A stretch of 64,000 nucleotides of DNA, taken from assembly GCA_033220425.1 (NCBI GenBank), contig JASNWA010000001.1, positions 1-64,000 of the forward strand. The letters run 5' to 3'. The stretch is from Lepraria neglecta. Lineage: Eukaryota; Ascomycota; Lecanoromycetes; Lecanorales; Stereocaulaceae. Position numbers and translations under genes: made by a program. Below the pieces are notes generated by a model. It saw only the letters and a program-made list of their open reading frames with translations, was not told where the DNA came from and did not search any database. This document shows, piece after piece, positions 20,723 to 33,866 of the stretch (the first letter of the stretch is position 1; every line of letters starts with the position of its first letter).

Positions 20723-23700
20723 ATGGAAATAGTAGGTCTAGTATTTGGCGCTGCTAGTTTGGTGGGGTTGTATAGCGCTTATATGGAAGCAGTTGACTGT
20801 ATTGTATCCTACAGGGATTTTGGGAGGGACAAGAACCAGCTATTAACGCGATTAGGTACTAATAAAGATATATTTCAGAAATGGGCTAAACGGGTTGGAA
20901 TATCAGCGGAGGGACTGCTAGTTCCTTACGATACCCGTCTAGACGACTTAAATATGGTAAGAGTGGTCAGCCAGATTTTGACTTGTATACAAGAGTGTTT
21001 AGGAGATTCAGGCCAAGTAAAGTATAGACTATACCAGAATCAAAATCAAAATACCCTATCCGCGTTAAAGCGACTTTATGAACCAAGCGTCCAAAGCGAA
21101 CCGCAAGCCCTATTACGAAGAAGAGATAAATTAGCTTGGACCTTTCACGGTAAAAAGAATTTAGAATCTCAAGTCGTCGAGTTTGCTCGGTTAGTTAAGA
21201 CACTAGATCGGCTTATACCTCCGTACGGAAGCTCTAACGGCAAAGACCTAAATCATTAACTCGACCTGACAAACCTTAAAGGTAGCCTGCCCTGGGAAGT
21301 ATCGGTATTTGAAGGATATAAAAATCTAATAGAGTTTTCCCATTTGCTCGTTGATTATAATATCCTCTAATATCAGAAAGGCAAGTCTCAGCTATCGCTA
21401 TCGTATTCGGCTATTAACACTCTTTAGATCAGGATCGAAAGGATGTTTTAGTATGGCTTAACCCGGTCCCGCCTAATGACCGCTACGAAGCGTGTCGGCT
21501 GTACCGTACCCTGACCACCTGCTTATAGATCTTTCAAAAGCAGACCTACCAAGAATAGAGGTCACCTCTGTTTCCTGGAGATACAGCAAAGCTTCTCTGG
21601 CTTCACGGTCCAGCTGGTTTTGGAAAGTCTTATCTCTGTGCGGCTATTATCGAGTCGCTGGAATATGAGGAGAGTCTGCGCATTCACTACTATTTCTGCG
21701 CATCGACATCAGTGAACCAAGATAATTCTTTAACTATCTTGAGGGCATAGATAGCGCACTTAATATCCGAAGATGATGAATTATTAGACCTGGCATATAA
21801 AGAAATACACGGATTTTTTTTCTAGGCAAGCTATTTTTCTCTGTGGAAGCTATTTAGATGGCTAGTTTTGAATACGTCGAACTGTATATTTATAGTGGAC
21901 GGTTTGGATGAATGCGAAACATCCTCTAGTACCCCTAAAGAATAACCTAACCAGGATCGCTATACCTTTCTAGTATATCTTCAGTAATATGTCGAGAGTA
22001 CTAAGTATCATGTACTAATTGTGAGCCGGGACGAGCCCGATATCCGTTCTTAGCTGAGTTCTTTTGGTCTACGTATAGCTAAATATACTTTCTATAAGTA
22101 TGAGATTCTTAAAACTAACGTTGATACGGACGTTCTCGCCTTCTCTCAGAGTCTGGTCAAGGAAAATCTATGTAATAAAAGCGATACTGACTAAAACAAG
22201 ATTACCAAGCTAATAGCCGGAAAATGCGAAGGCATGTTTTTATAGGTAGTGTTACAGGGTCGTCAGCTAAATAGAGGCAAGAGTATAAGAAAGCTACAAG
22301 AAGTTGTGAAGGCTATGCCGAAGGAGCTGGAGTCTGTGTATAGAAAAGGCTGGGAAAGTATACTGAATCGGCCAGGCAATAAGAAATCCCGCGCCTTGAA
22401 TATACTTCGTTGGGCAGTATTTGCGGCTAGACTATTGACCGTCTCTGAGATTACCGAGGCTCTTATTATTCCGGACTACGAAGAAGATAAGGATCTACTG
22501 CTAGACGAAATACCTGATTACTATGATCGCGAATATGTATCTGATAGAATTGTTGATCTTTGCGCGTTATTAGTAGAAATACGGGCGATACCCCGCGAGG
22601 AGGAGCTTAAGTCTCGGACTATCTATTTAAGGCACTTCTCTATTAGAGAGTTTCTAGTGACAACAGATACTTGCGAAGTATTGTCGGATTTGCCTTATGT
22701 CTCATCATTCGATCGGGTGTTACAAAATAATTACCTTGCCGCAATTTATCTACGGTACCTTCAATACGAACCAAACACCGAGGCCGGCACAGTTTTGCTT
22801 CAGGAAAAGGCATTCTACGATTATACAGCCCAGTTTTGGTATTAATATATTTTACCAGCAGGAAGTACATACTCGACATTGATTAAATTCGTTAATGAGT
22901 TTTTGGAGCCTAAAAATACCTTCTGGGAACTATAGCGTCTTCATTTTGAGCATCTTTGGCAGTAGTAGCATTCTTCGGAAATACAGGCTGCTAATTACAC
23001 CGCAAATCACCTTTACTACGCAGCGTGGTTTGGCTTAAAGGATACCGTAGACCACTTATATCAGAAGTACACCGAGATACTCAACGCGTTAGGAGGGACG
23101 TACGGAACGCCACTCCAAGCTGCTTGTTATACTGGTTATTTAACCCTCGTAATACACTTGTTACGTATTAGCGCGGAGGTAAATATATCGGCAGGGCGCT
23201 TTGGAAGTGCCTTGGGAGCGGCAGCTTGCAATGGTGACCTTAAGATCTACAGACACCTGTTAGATAATAATGCTTGTATTGATTTGACTGACCAGGGTAA
23301 TCGTACTTCAGTCTACTTGGGTTCAATGGGTAGATATCTGGAGGTAGTTAAACTGCTGCTTGATCGAGGCGCCAATCTTTCAACTGCCAATAATGATAGA
23401 TATACCCCTCTATATTCGGCATGTGACAATAGACATCTGGAGGTAGTTAAACTGCTGCTTAATCGAGGCGCCAATCTTTTAACTGCCAGCAATGATGGAT
23501 ACACCCCTCTATATTCGGTATGTGACAATGGACATCTGGAGGTAGTCAAACTGCTGCTTAATCGAGGCGCCAATCTTTCAACTGCCAGCAATAATAGATG
23601 GACCCCTCTGAACTTAGTATGTAAGAGTGGACATCTAGAGATAATCAAACTGCTGCTTGATCGAGGCGCCAATCTTTTAACTACCAGTAATAATAGATGG

Positions 23701-26700
23701 ACCCCTCTATATTCGGCATGTTATAGAGGATATCTAGAGGTAGTCAAACTGCTACTGGATCAAGGCGCCAATCTTTCAACTACTACTGATTACGGATGGA
23801 CCCCTCTATATTCGGCATGTGATAAAGGATATCTAGAGGTAGCCAAAATACTGCTCGATCGAGGCGCCAATCTTTTAACTGCCAGCAATAATGGATAGAC
23901 CCCTCTATATTCGGTATGTTATAGAGGACATCTGGAGGTAGTCAAACTACTACTGGATTAAGGCGCCAATCTTTCAACTGCCAGTAATTATGGATGGACC
24001 CCTCTGAACTTAGTATGTGATAAGGGATATCTGGAGGTAGTCAAACTGCTACTGGATCAAGGCGCTAATCTTTCAACTGCCAGCAATAATTGGACCCCTC
24101 TGAACTCAGCATGTGATAAGGGATATCTAGAGATAATCAAACTGCTGCTTGATCGAGGCGCCAATCTTTTAACTGCCAGCAATAATGGATGGACCCCTCT
24201 ATATTCGGTATGTCATGGAGGATATCTAGAGGTAGTCAAACTGCTACTGGATTAAGGCGCCAATCTTTCAACTGTTACTGATTACGGATGGACCCCTCTA
24301 TATTCGGCATGTGATGAAGGATATCTGGAGGTAGTCAAACTACTACTCGATCGAGGCGCCAATCTTTTAACTGCTGCTGATGACGGATGGACCCCTCTAT
24401 ATTCGGTATGTGATGAAGGATATCTGGAGGTAGCCAAAATGCTGCTCGATCGAGGCGCCAATCTTTTAACTGCCAGTAATAATGGATGGACCCCTCTGAA
24501 CTCAGTATGTAAGAGTGGATATCTAGAGATAATCAAACTGCTGCTTGATCGAGGCGCCAATCTTTTAACTGCCAGCAATAATGGATGGACCCCTCTATAT
24601 TCGGTATGTTATGGAGGATATCTGGAGGTAGTCAAACTGCTACTGGATTAAGGCGCTAATCTTTTAACTGCTACTAATAATGGATGGACTCCTTTGAACT
24701 CAGCATGTGGGAGTGGATATCTAGAGGTAGTTAAACTGCTGCTTGATCGAGGCGCCAATCTTTTAACTGCTACTGATGACGGATGGACCCCTTTATATTC
24801 AGTATGTAGTAGTGGATATCTGGAGGTAGTCAAACTACTACTCGATCGAGGCGCTAATCTTTCAACTGCTGCTGATGACGGATGGACCCCTCTATATTCG
24901 GCATGTGATGAAGGATATCTGGAGGTAGCCAAAATGCTGCTCGATCGAGGCGCCAATCTTTTAACTGCTACTGATTACGGATGGACCCCTCTATATTCGG
25001 CATGTGATGAAGGATATCTGGAGGTAGCCAAAATGCTGCTCGATCGAGGCGCCAATCTTTTAACTGCTACTGATTACGGATGGACCCCTCTATATTCGGC
25101 ATGTGATAAAGGACATCTGGAGGTAGTTAAACTACTACTTGATCGAGGCGCCAATCTTTCAACTACTGCTGATGACGGATGGACCCCTCTATATTCGGCA
25201 TGTGATGAAGGATATCTGGAGGTAGCCAAAATGCTGCTCGATCGAGGCGCCAATCTTTCAACTGCTACTGATGACGGATGGACCCCTCTATATTCGGCAT
25301 GTGATGAAGGACATCTAGAGGTAGCCAAAATGCTGCTCGATCGAGGCGCCAATCTTTTAACTGCTAGTAATAATGGATGGACCCCTCTGAACTCAGCATG
25401 TAAGAGTGGATATCTAGAGATAATCAAACTGCTGCTTGATCGAGGCGCCAATCTTTCAACTGCCAGTAATAATGGATAGACCCCTCTATATTCGGTATGT
25501 TATAGAGGATATCTGGAGGTAGTTAAACTGCTACTAGATCAAGGCGCCAATCTTTCAACTGCTACTAATAATGGATAGACTCCTTTGAACTCAGTATGTA
25601 GGAGTAGATATCTAGAGGTAGTTAAACTGCTGCTTGATCGAGGCGCCAATCTTTCAACTGCTACTGATGACGGATAGACCCCTCTATATTCGGTATGTGA
25701 TAAAGGACATCTAGAGATAGTCAAACTACTGCTTGATCGAGGCGCCAATCTTTCAACTGCTACTAATGATGGATGGACTCCTTTGAACTCAGTATGTTAT
25801 GGAGGATATCTGGAGGTAGTCAAACTACTACTCGATCGAGGTGCCAATCTTTCAACTGCCAACAATGATGGATACACCCCTCTGAACTTAGCATGTGATA
25901 AGGGATATCTGGAGGTAGTCAAACTGCTACTGGATCAAGGCGCCAATCTTTCAACTGCTACTAATAATGGATGGACTCCTTTGAACTCAGTATGTGGGAG
26001 TGGATATCTAGAGGTAGTTAAACTGCTGCTTGATCGAGGCGCCAATCTTTCAACTGCTATTAATGATGGATGGACTCCTTTGAACTCAGTATGTTATGGA
26101 GGATATCTGGAGATAGTCAAACTACTGCTTGATCGAGGTGCCAATCTTTTAACTGCCAATAATGATGGATACACCCCTCTGAACTCAGCATGTGATAAGG
26201 GACATCTGGAGGTAGTCAAACTGCTACTGGATCAAGGCGCCAATCTTTCAACTGCTATTAATGATGGATGGACTCCTTTGAACTCAGCATGTCATGGAGG
26301 ACATCTGGAGATAGTCAAACTACTGCTTGATCGAGGCGCTAATCTTTCAACTGCTACTAATGATGGATGGACTCCTTTGAACTCAGCATGTCATGGAGGA
26401 TATCTAGAGGTAGTCAAACTACTACTCGATCGAGGTGCCAATCTTTTAACTGCCAACAATGATGGATACACCCCTCTGAACTCAGTATGTGATAAGGGAC
26501 ATCTAGAGGTAGTCAAACTGCTACTGGATCAAGGCGCCAATCTTTTAACTGCTACTAATAATGGATGGACTCCTTTGAACTCAGTATGTGGGAGTGGATA
26601 TCTAGAGGTAGTTAAACTGCTGCTTGATCGAGGCGCCAATCTTTCAACTGCTATTAATGATGGATGGACTCCTTTGAACTCAGTATGTCATGGAGGATAT

Positions 26701-29049
26701 CTGGAGATAGTCAAACTACTGCTTGATCGAGGCGCCAATCTTTCAACTGCTACTAATGATGGATGGACTCCTTTGAACTCAGTATGTTATGGAGGATATC
26801 TAGAGGTAGTCAAACTACTACTCGATCGAGGTGCCAATCTTTCAACTGCCAACAATGATGGATATACCCCTCTGAACTCAGTATGTGATAAGGGATATCT
26901 GGAGGTAGTCAAACTGCTACTGGATCAAGGCGCCAATCTTTCAACTGCTACTAATAATGGATGGACTCCTTTGAACTCAGTATGTGGGAGTGGATATCTA
27001 GAGGTAGTTAAACTGCTGCTTGATCGAGGCGCCAATCTTTCAACTGCTATTAATGATGGATGGACTCCTTTGAACTCAGTATGTTATGGAGGATATCTGG
27101 AGATAGTCAAACTACTGCTTGATCGAGGCGCCAATCTTTTAACTGCTACTAATGATGGATGGACTCCTTTGAACTCAGCATGTCATAGAGGATATCTAGA
27201 GGTAGTCAAACTACTACTCGATCGAGGTGCCAATCTTTCAACTACCAACAATAATAGATATACCCCTCTGAACTCAGTATGTGATAAGGGACATCTGGAG
27301 GTAGTCAAACTGCTACTGGATTAAGGCGCCAATCTTTCAACTGCCAGCAATAATGGATGGACCCCTCTAAACTCAGCATGTGAGAGTGGATATCTAGAGA
27401 TAATCAAACTGCTGCTTGATCGAGGCGCCAATCTTTCAACTACTACTGATGACGGATGGACCCCTCTATATTCGGCATGTGATGAAGGACATCTAGAGGT
27501 AGCCAAAATGCTGCTCGATCGAGGCGCCAATCTTTCAACTGCTAGCAATAATAGATGGACCCCTCTGAACTTAGTATGTAAGAGTAGATATCTAGAGATA
27601 ATCAAACTGCTGCTTGATCGAGGCGCCAATCTTTCAACTGCTAGCAATAATGGATGGACCCCTCTATATTCGGCATGTTATGGAGGATATCTGGAGGTAG
27701 TCAAACTGCTACTAGATCAAGGCGCTAATCTTTCAACTGCTACTAATAATAGATGGACTCCTTTGAACTCAGCATGTGGGAGTGGACATCTAGAGGTAGT
27801 TAAACTGCTGCTTGATCAAGGCGCCAATCTTTCAACTGCCAGTAATGATGGATGGACCCCTCTAAACTCAGTATGTAAGCGTGGATATCTAGAGATAATC
27901 AAACTGCTGCTTGATCGAGGCGCCAATCTTTTAACTGCCAGTAATAATGGATGGACCCCTCTATATTCGGCATGTTATAGAGGATATCTGGAGGTAGTCA
28001 AACTGCTACTGGATTAAGGCGCTAATCTTTCAACTGCTACTAATAATGGATGGACTCCTTTGAACTCAGCATGTGGGAGTGGACATCTAGAGGTAGTTAA
28101 ACTGCTGCTTGATCGAGGCGCTAATCTTTCAACTACTACTGATGACGGATGGACCCCTTTATATTCAGTATGTAGTAGTGGATATCTAGAGGTAGTCAAA
28201 CTACTACTCGATCGAGGCGCCAATCTTTTAACTGCTAGCAATTATAGATCGACCCCTCTATATTCGGTATGTTATAGAGGACATCTGGAGGTAGTTAAAC
28301 TGCTACTGGATCAAGGCGCTAATCTTTCAACTGCCAATAATGATGGATGGACCCCTTTACACTCGGCATGTGACAAGGGATATCTCGAAATCATCCGAGT
28401 CTTGCTTAGTAACTCGATAGATCTGGGAGTTACTATAATGATGGGGGAAACTTGTTTACACCTAGTATGTCGACGTGATTTACCGGAAACGATCGATCTG
28501 CTTATGGCTTATGGATGCGATCTACTGATGGTAGACAACTATGGCCGTTCGTGTGTTGATTGGGCCTCTATGTATCAGCCCTGTATATCGGCTATCAATT
28601 ACACACCTTTCCATGTTATAAGTACGCCGATAGCTACTTATCAGAATGTGTTAAGAAGGACTATACGCAGATTAATTAAAGCGCTTTTAGAAAGACTAGA
28701 GTTAAGTTTCTATCGGCTAGGCCACTGCCTTGTGATTACTAGGGATGAAAATAATGCGTATAGAGTATTTAAGCAGGCTATAACGATTGCCGGTAACGAG
28801 ACTAAGTATATAGCATTTTGTGACCGCTGTGATATAAAGGAACTTATCCGCGGTATAGATCGTTTCGTATATAGATCATATACCGATATCGACCTCTGTT
28901 AGCAATGTTTTGAGCTCTTCTGTAGAGACGAGAAGCCTTGGCGATATAAAAGCCACGAATTTCTGAAAATTCCTAGCCCTGGATTTGTGCCTGTTTCTGA
29001 AGTGGAGACACGTGCCTGGCTGTATAAGCTTCAGGTCCAATATTCATGA
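20723..29049 (+). pseudogene. HeLo-NACHT-ankyrin-ZZ NLR-like gene with a giant ankyrin domain
   Basis: ATG at 20723 begins MEIVGLVFGAASLVGLYSA, a HeLo-type N-terminus (cell-death or prion-amyloid effector class). Its frame continues past a stop with LPWEVSVFEGYKNLIEFSHL. NACHT follows in another frame from about 21460: P-loop HGPAGFGKS (about 21610), kinase-2 FIVDGLDECE (about 21900), then a helical region with LNILRWAVFAARLLTVSEI. Degenerate ankyrins begin near 23090, and 51 regular units fill 23338-28383. The C-terminal part has a ZZ-like zinc-binding segment (CDRCD...YTDIDLC..CF, about 28820-28920). Many stops come from CAA, CAG or TGG. Such proteins act as incompatibility or immune receptors. 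Here the gene is inactivated, with a frame change between HeLo and NACHT that may be an intron or an indel. Confidence 0.85.
23338..28383 (+). repeat. 51 tandem 99-bp ankyrin-repeat units
   Basis: Each unit encodes about LEVVKLLLDRGANLSTA followed by a variable NNGWTPLYSACDKGY-like half. DNA identity between units is very high, so the array homogenises. One unit near 24080 lacks a codon. Between about 25760 and 27320 higher-order blocks of three to four units (297 and 396 bp) repeat, for example the NDGYTP-CDKG, TNNGWTP-CGSG, INDGWTP series. Differences cluster in the same few residues of each unit, the loop and first-helix positions that form the ligand face in ankyrins. Stops recur at the same codons (GWTP and DQGA). 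Confidence 0.95.
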
Positions 29050-29289
29050 CAAGGCCGGAAATAGGTAAGGTTAGCCTTGTGGGCTGTAAGGCTAAAAAGG
29101 CGATCTTTACACTGTAGTAGTATCTAGCTATAACGATAATATAAGTCTTCCTTTACCGTTAAGACTTTATTAGAGCGAATTTCCAGAGCGTCTCGAGAAC
29201 TTATTATTGACTACCTAAAGTAAAGACTTCAGAAAGTAATTAGGTAGTAAACGATCCCTACCTGTATATACGATACGCCTTGAAAAGAG

Positions 29290-32167
29290 ATGAAGTATAG
29301 AGACTATACTATAGGGTGGATATACGCGTTGCCGACGGAGCTGGCTGTAGTAGTGGCTATACTGGACGAGCGCTATAACCCTCTCCTGCAGGATTCTCAC
29401 GACCACAACAATTATACGTTGGGGCGGATCGGGGTACACAACGTGGCTATTACGTGTTTGCTGTCTAGAGTAACGGAGATTACTTCTGCTGCGATCGTGG
29501 CGAGTTATATCCGTTCTACATTTTCCTCGATCAGGTTTAGACTGGTGGTTAGGGTCGGCGGTGGAGCTCCAAGCGCCAAGAATGATATTCGACTGGGCGA
29601 TGTGGTGATTAGTAAACCGGATAGGACGTCTGGAGAGGTGATCCAGTACGATTTTAGAAAAACGGTTCAAGAAGGTCGATTCGTGCGGGCAGGGTCGTTG
29701 AATCGACTACTGACCGTATTGCTTAGTGCGGTGAACACCTTACAGGCTAAACATCTGATAGAAGAGCCGGAGCTTACTAGACACCTGTCAGAGATGTTGA
29801 TGAGATATACGAGGATGTAAGCAACCGGTGCGTATCCGGGTCTACACCACGACCAGCTGTTCTAGGCAGAGTATATGTATCAAGAAGATAATGATGCGTG
29901 TACCGATTGCAACCAAGTTTACACGGTGTCTCGGTCAATCCGGAGCGACAGTGTTCCTGGGGTGTATTACGGCTTGATTGCTTCAGGAAACCAAGTGATA
30001 AGGGATGGAATAACTCGAGAGAAATCACGACAAGAGCTTAATGTATTATGCTTTAAGATAGAGGCGGCAGGTCTGATGGATAACTTTCTATATTTGGTGA
30101 TCCGAGGGATATATAATTATGCTGATACGTATAAAAACAAGCGTTGGCAGCCTTATACGGCGGCGTATACAAAGGAGCTCCTCTGTGTTATACTAGCTAA
30201 CTAGGTAGTCTGTACCCGCCCCATCGGGGAGACGAGTGCACTAGAATGTAAGTAGATTCTCACAAGATTTACGGCTTGATATATATAGGAGAAGGAGGAG
30301 ATAATAGATTAGAGTACTAGAATTATTCCTGTTAAGATAGGAGGAAGAATTAAAGATTGGACTTTTCTGAATAATTAAGAGATAATATAGGACCGTAGAC
30401 TTAGTATAGCGCTAATTCGCCTGAATAGCTCAACACCCTCCAATCAAAGCTGTATTCACGGTGCTATTTCGAAAAGACAACAAGTTTGTAGATCAAAAAC
30501 TTATCTTCTCGCAAGTCGAGGAGTATCTTTGTCTATATCATTATGTATCGCTAAATAGGATGGGAGGCGTTAGGTACTGTTACTCCTACGGATGGTTCCG
30601 TATCTATACTGACCAAGGTTATTAGAAAATCTCAGATCGCTATCGAATACGCTTACCGATTTCGATAGTCTCACCTATAGAGTCACGTCTTCTGGATATA
30701 TGCAGCTAATTCAACACAGTTTGTGCAGGCATACTAAGATATGGCACGAAAGCTCAGACTCCCTGGTTGCGAGGACTCGGATATTAATCTATATGAACTT
30801 ATCTCCAAATGACTTGATGAAGATAATAGCAGCGGATAGCTTATAATCTTGGATAATGTAGATAACGCTAGTCTCTTCTTCCGTTCTACTGATGTGGATA
30901 TATTATCTACTGATATAGACCTAACGCAGAGACTTCTCGCTGATTATATTCCGAAGAGATTCGATTCTAAAAGGTTATTGATTATTACTATAAGGAGTAG
31001 AGATGTAGGAGAGAATCTAATCGATGGAGAGTCGTGTATCGACGTGCCGCCATTCTTAATTCAAGAAGCCGAATCGCTATTGTAACTTAATGCTAAGGAT
31101 GCTCTTAACTGTTACAAGCCGGATATCATAAGAACGCTGCTAGATATCCTGGGATGTATTCCACTAGCTATCACCCAGGCCGCGGCTTTTATCAAACGTA
31201 ATCGAATGTCCGTCCAAGGCTATCTAGCCGCCCTTGAAAAGGATAATTAGAACCTGACGGATTATCTGAGCTAGGAGCTTCAAGATGCTCGAAGGCCGCG
31301 GGGTTTTCCTAACTCTGTCTTCCGAATATGGAAGTTATCCTTTAACCAGATCTTGGCGCGGGAACCTTAGACGGTAAAGCTACTATCTTTGATAGCGATG
31401 CTTGATCTATAGCGGATTCTAGAGAATCTGTTGCGACCGCTGGCCGAAAGAGATATAGATTTCAGAATAGTACTCGGTACGCTTGATGGGTTCGCCTTAA
31501 TTACTCAAGAGAGTAGAAGAGAGATATATATAATATACCCACTCGTGCAAGTATCTGTGTACTACTGGCTCGAGTAAAGGAAGGAGAAAGCAAATTATGT
31601 AAGCCGAGCTTTGCAGCTATTAGCGAAGGAGTTCCCGAATGGTAAGTATAAGTATAAAGAGAGGTGTGAATTATTGCTGGCGTATGCTTAAGCGGTGTTA
31701 TACTATGATTGTGTATTAGAAGATAATCTTAGATACCGCGGAGCCCTTCTTTATAACGTTGGATAGTTTAACTGGCGGTAAGGCAGATATATCTCTGCGT
31801 ATTAAGAAGTCTCTGAAGTATACAAAATCAATCAAGAACAATTAGGGAAGATGTGACTACCATATTAGATAGTCTGTCTTTGCTTGTATTGGTGTTTCGG
31901 TATTAGGGGAAGTATAAGGCGGCTGAGGAGATGAACCGACGAGCGCTGGCAGGATATGAAAAGGTGCTAGGAGTAGAGTATCCCGATACATTAAATAGCG
32001 TTTACTGCCTTGCCTACCTATTTCACACTCAAAAACGATACGATGATGCGTCTATTCTCTATCTTAGAGCTTTAGTAGGCTTTTCGAAGGCGTTGGGTCT
32101 AGACCATCCTACAACACAGAACTGCTCCCGGCATTATTCGTCTATGATTCAGAAAATGGAAAGCTAG
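29290..32167 (+). pseudogene. PNP-NB-ARC-TPR NLR-like gene
   Basis: ATG at 29290 opens a purine nucleoside phosphorylase-like N-terminus (YTIGWIYALPTELAVV, then NDIRLGDVVISKP and YDFRKTVQEGRFVRAGSLNR), well known as the effector domain of fungal NLRs. NB-ARC remains follow: ILDNVDNASLFFRST (about 30850, kinase-2), then LGCIPLAITQAAAFI (about 31150, GLPL region), then a TPR unit (YEKVLGVEYPDTLNSVYCLA, about 31960). At least two frame changes and more than ten stops separate the pieces. The P-loop region (about 30550) is no longer recognisable. The normal role is recognition coupled to nucleotide hydrolysis by the PNP domain. Inactivated here. Confidence 0.8.
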
Positions 32168-32973
32168 GGCAGAGACGTGGGATAGTCAGAAGAACATCTC
32201 TATACCTATACTCTAGCAGTTCTTGTAAACTGGATCAGTTCTGTAGTTATTAGGATATAGTAATTATGGTATAAAGATTCTGAACTAGCTCGGAGATCGT
32301 ATGCAAAATGGAAGCGATAACGTTGCCCTATACCTTATCAAAGTAGTCTCTATAGTCTATCTAAGCAATATTCTTGATAAATCTAGTGGACTATACTTCA
32401 ACAGAACCAGTTGTAGGTAAACTATATATTTGCCTTACCTCTACTCAACCTAGTGATATTTCTGCTTGATACAGGTGGAGTCGCTGTCCAATTTACAGAA
32501 AGCCCTCGTGTTTTGGGATCTTGATCTGTGCTATTAAACGGAATGATTTTTGGGATCGGCTGATGAGTAATTTCGGCTACCGTCTCCAGTAGTAGCGGGA
32601 GCTCCCGGGACTACCGTGCTCCTAAGAGGACTCTCTCCAGACTAGGGAGCTCCCGCCTTAGGAGTGTAGTCCAGACTGAAAATAGCTGACAGTAAGGGAG
32701 TTAGACCCTCTATAATTACCGGGTATCTGCAATTCCTATAGCGAAGCTCCAGCGCGAGGCCGCATCTATATAACCAGTCGTATGTTGGCGTCCTTACCGA
32801 CTATTCATCAGGTGTGGAGGCGACTAATAAGTTTATAAGAGCGACGGAGCCACTATGCAATCACAGGTTCTACGGAAAATCTTCAGGTAATCCTTGATAT
32901 TCGTATACTTGAAGAGTAAGGGAATTGACGCGCATCGGCGGAAGTCTTAGCTTTATTCCGGGCTGGCTCCATA
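32168..32973. other. Degraded spacer with two GGGAGCTCCC palindromes
   Basis: No gene was recognised. A GC-rich patch at 32590-32660 holds the perfect palindrome GGGAGCTCCC twice (32597-32606 and 32645-32654) with inverted flanks, so it could fold. Confidence 0.5.
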
Positions 32974-33866
32974 ATGATATCTAGGCTTGAAATTAGCTGG
33001 ATACGCTCTACTAACTCCTTGCGTCAACGGCGACTTGTATCACCTTATTATCGCGAAGTGAATATAACAGCCCGACCGTTTCCTACCATACTTAAACATA
33101 AGGGATTCACTATACCCCCCCAACATCGCGGCAAGGGAGCTGGAGGTATCTCAAATCATAGTCTTCTACCTAATCCGTCGACTTAGACTCAGACAATCAC
33201 ACCGACAAAGACGGCTAGTAGTCTCCTTAACTTTCTGATTTCATGCCACAAAGGCAAAGAGGTAGAACCGTGGACGGTCTTCGAGATCACACCAGAAGAG
33301 AATCAGACGGTATGGTTAATGCTAAAGGGAGATAAATCGCTTTATGACTACGTGTTCGGCAAACTCCGGTAAGTAGGACAGGTCTTTCTAGCAAAGATAT
33401 GGCACTGATAAGTCTGTAAGCACCTAGCTTCGACTGGTCTCCACACACTTCCCAGTTCACCGTCAGGATACTAACATCTACCCATAATATATTCACGGAG
33501 CTTGTTGTCCAGGAGGTTGGATCCCAGCTGAAAAACGTTGCTTATAGGAATACAGATATTGCAGCTATTATTGATTCGGTTAGGTCCGAGTCAACCTCAG
33601 ACGTCTATCTTTATAGATACGAACCTATCGACGAACGTTATCCCAAGTATACACCTGACGCCTCCTTCGCACGTGCCAATTCTTAATATCCCTCTATCGT
33701 TATCGAGACGTCTTACTTATAGTAATACAAAGAATTGGTGAGGCTGGCTGATGAATATATATGCGGTTCTGACGGGAATATCGGCGTGGTATTTGGGCTC
33801 GATATTGAATACGGTGTTGGGTCGAAAAGGGCGTCGATTTCTATCTAGCGACCTGGGTTCGCGCCG
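32974..33866 (+). pseudogene. PD-(D/E)XK nuclease-like fungal protein, degraded
   Basis: Segments in different frames read RRLVSPYYREVNITARPFP, KGFTIPPQHRGKGAGG, SLLNFLISCHKGKEVEPWT, LKGDKSLYDYVF, then YTPDASFARA, IVIETSYL and LADEYICGSDGNIGVVFGL. These match, from memory, a common fungal family with a restriction-endonuclease-like fold in which the Asp of PDASF and the Glu of VIE would be catalytic. About six TAG/TAA codons stand where relatives have Gln or Trp, and there are about two frame changes. In other fungi the family is multicopy and lies in repeat-rich DNA. Its role is not established. It follows the PNP NLR on the same strand. Confidence 0.6.

Noticed and set aside
23313-28241. 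Minus-strand open frames across the ankyrin array (repeating APRSSSSLTTSRYP-like text)
   Set aside because: Antisense shadow of the 99-bp ankyrin units. The plus strand gives a clear ankyrin consensus.
23338-28383. CRISPR-like regular repeats
   Set aside because: The 99-bp units are protein-coding ankyrin repeats without spacers, and the window is eukaryotic.
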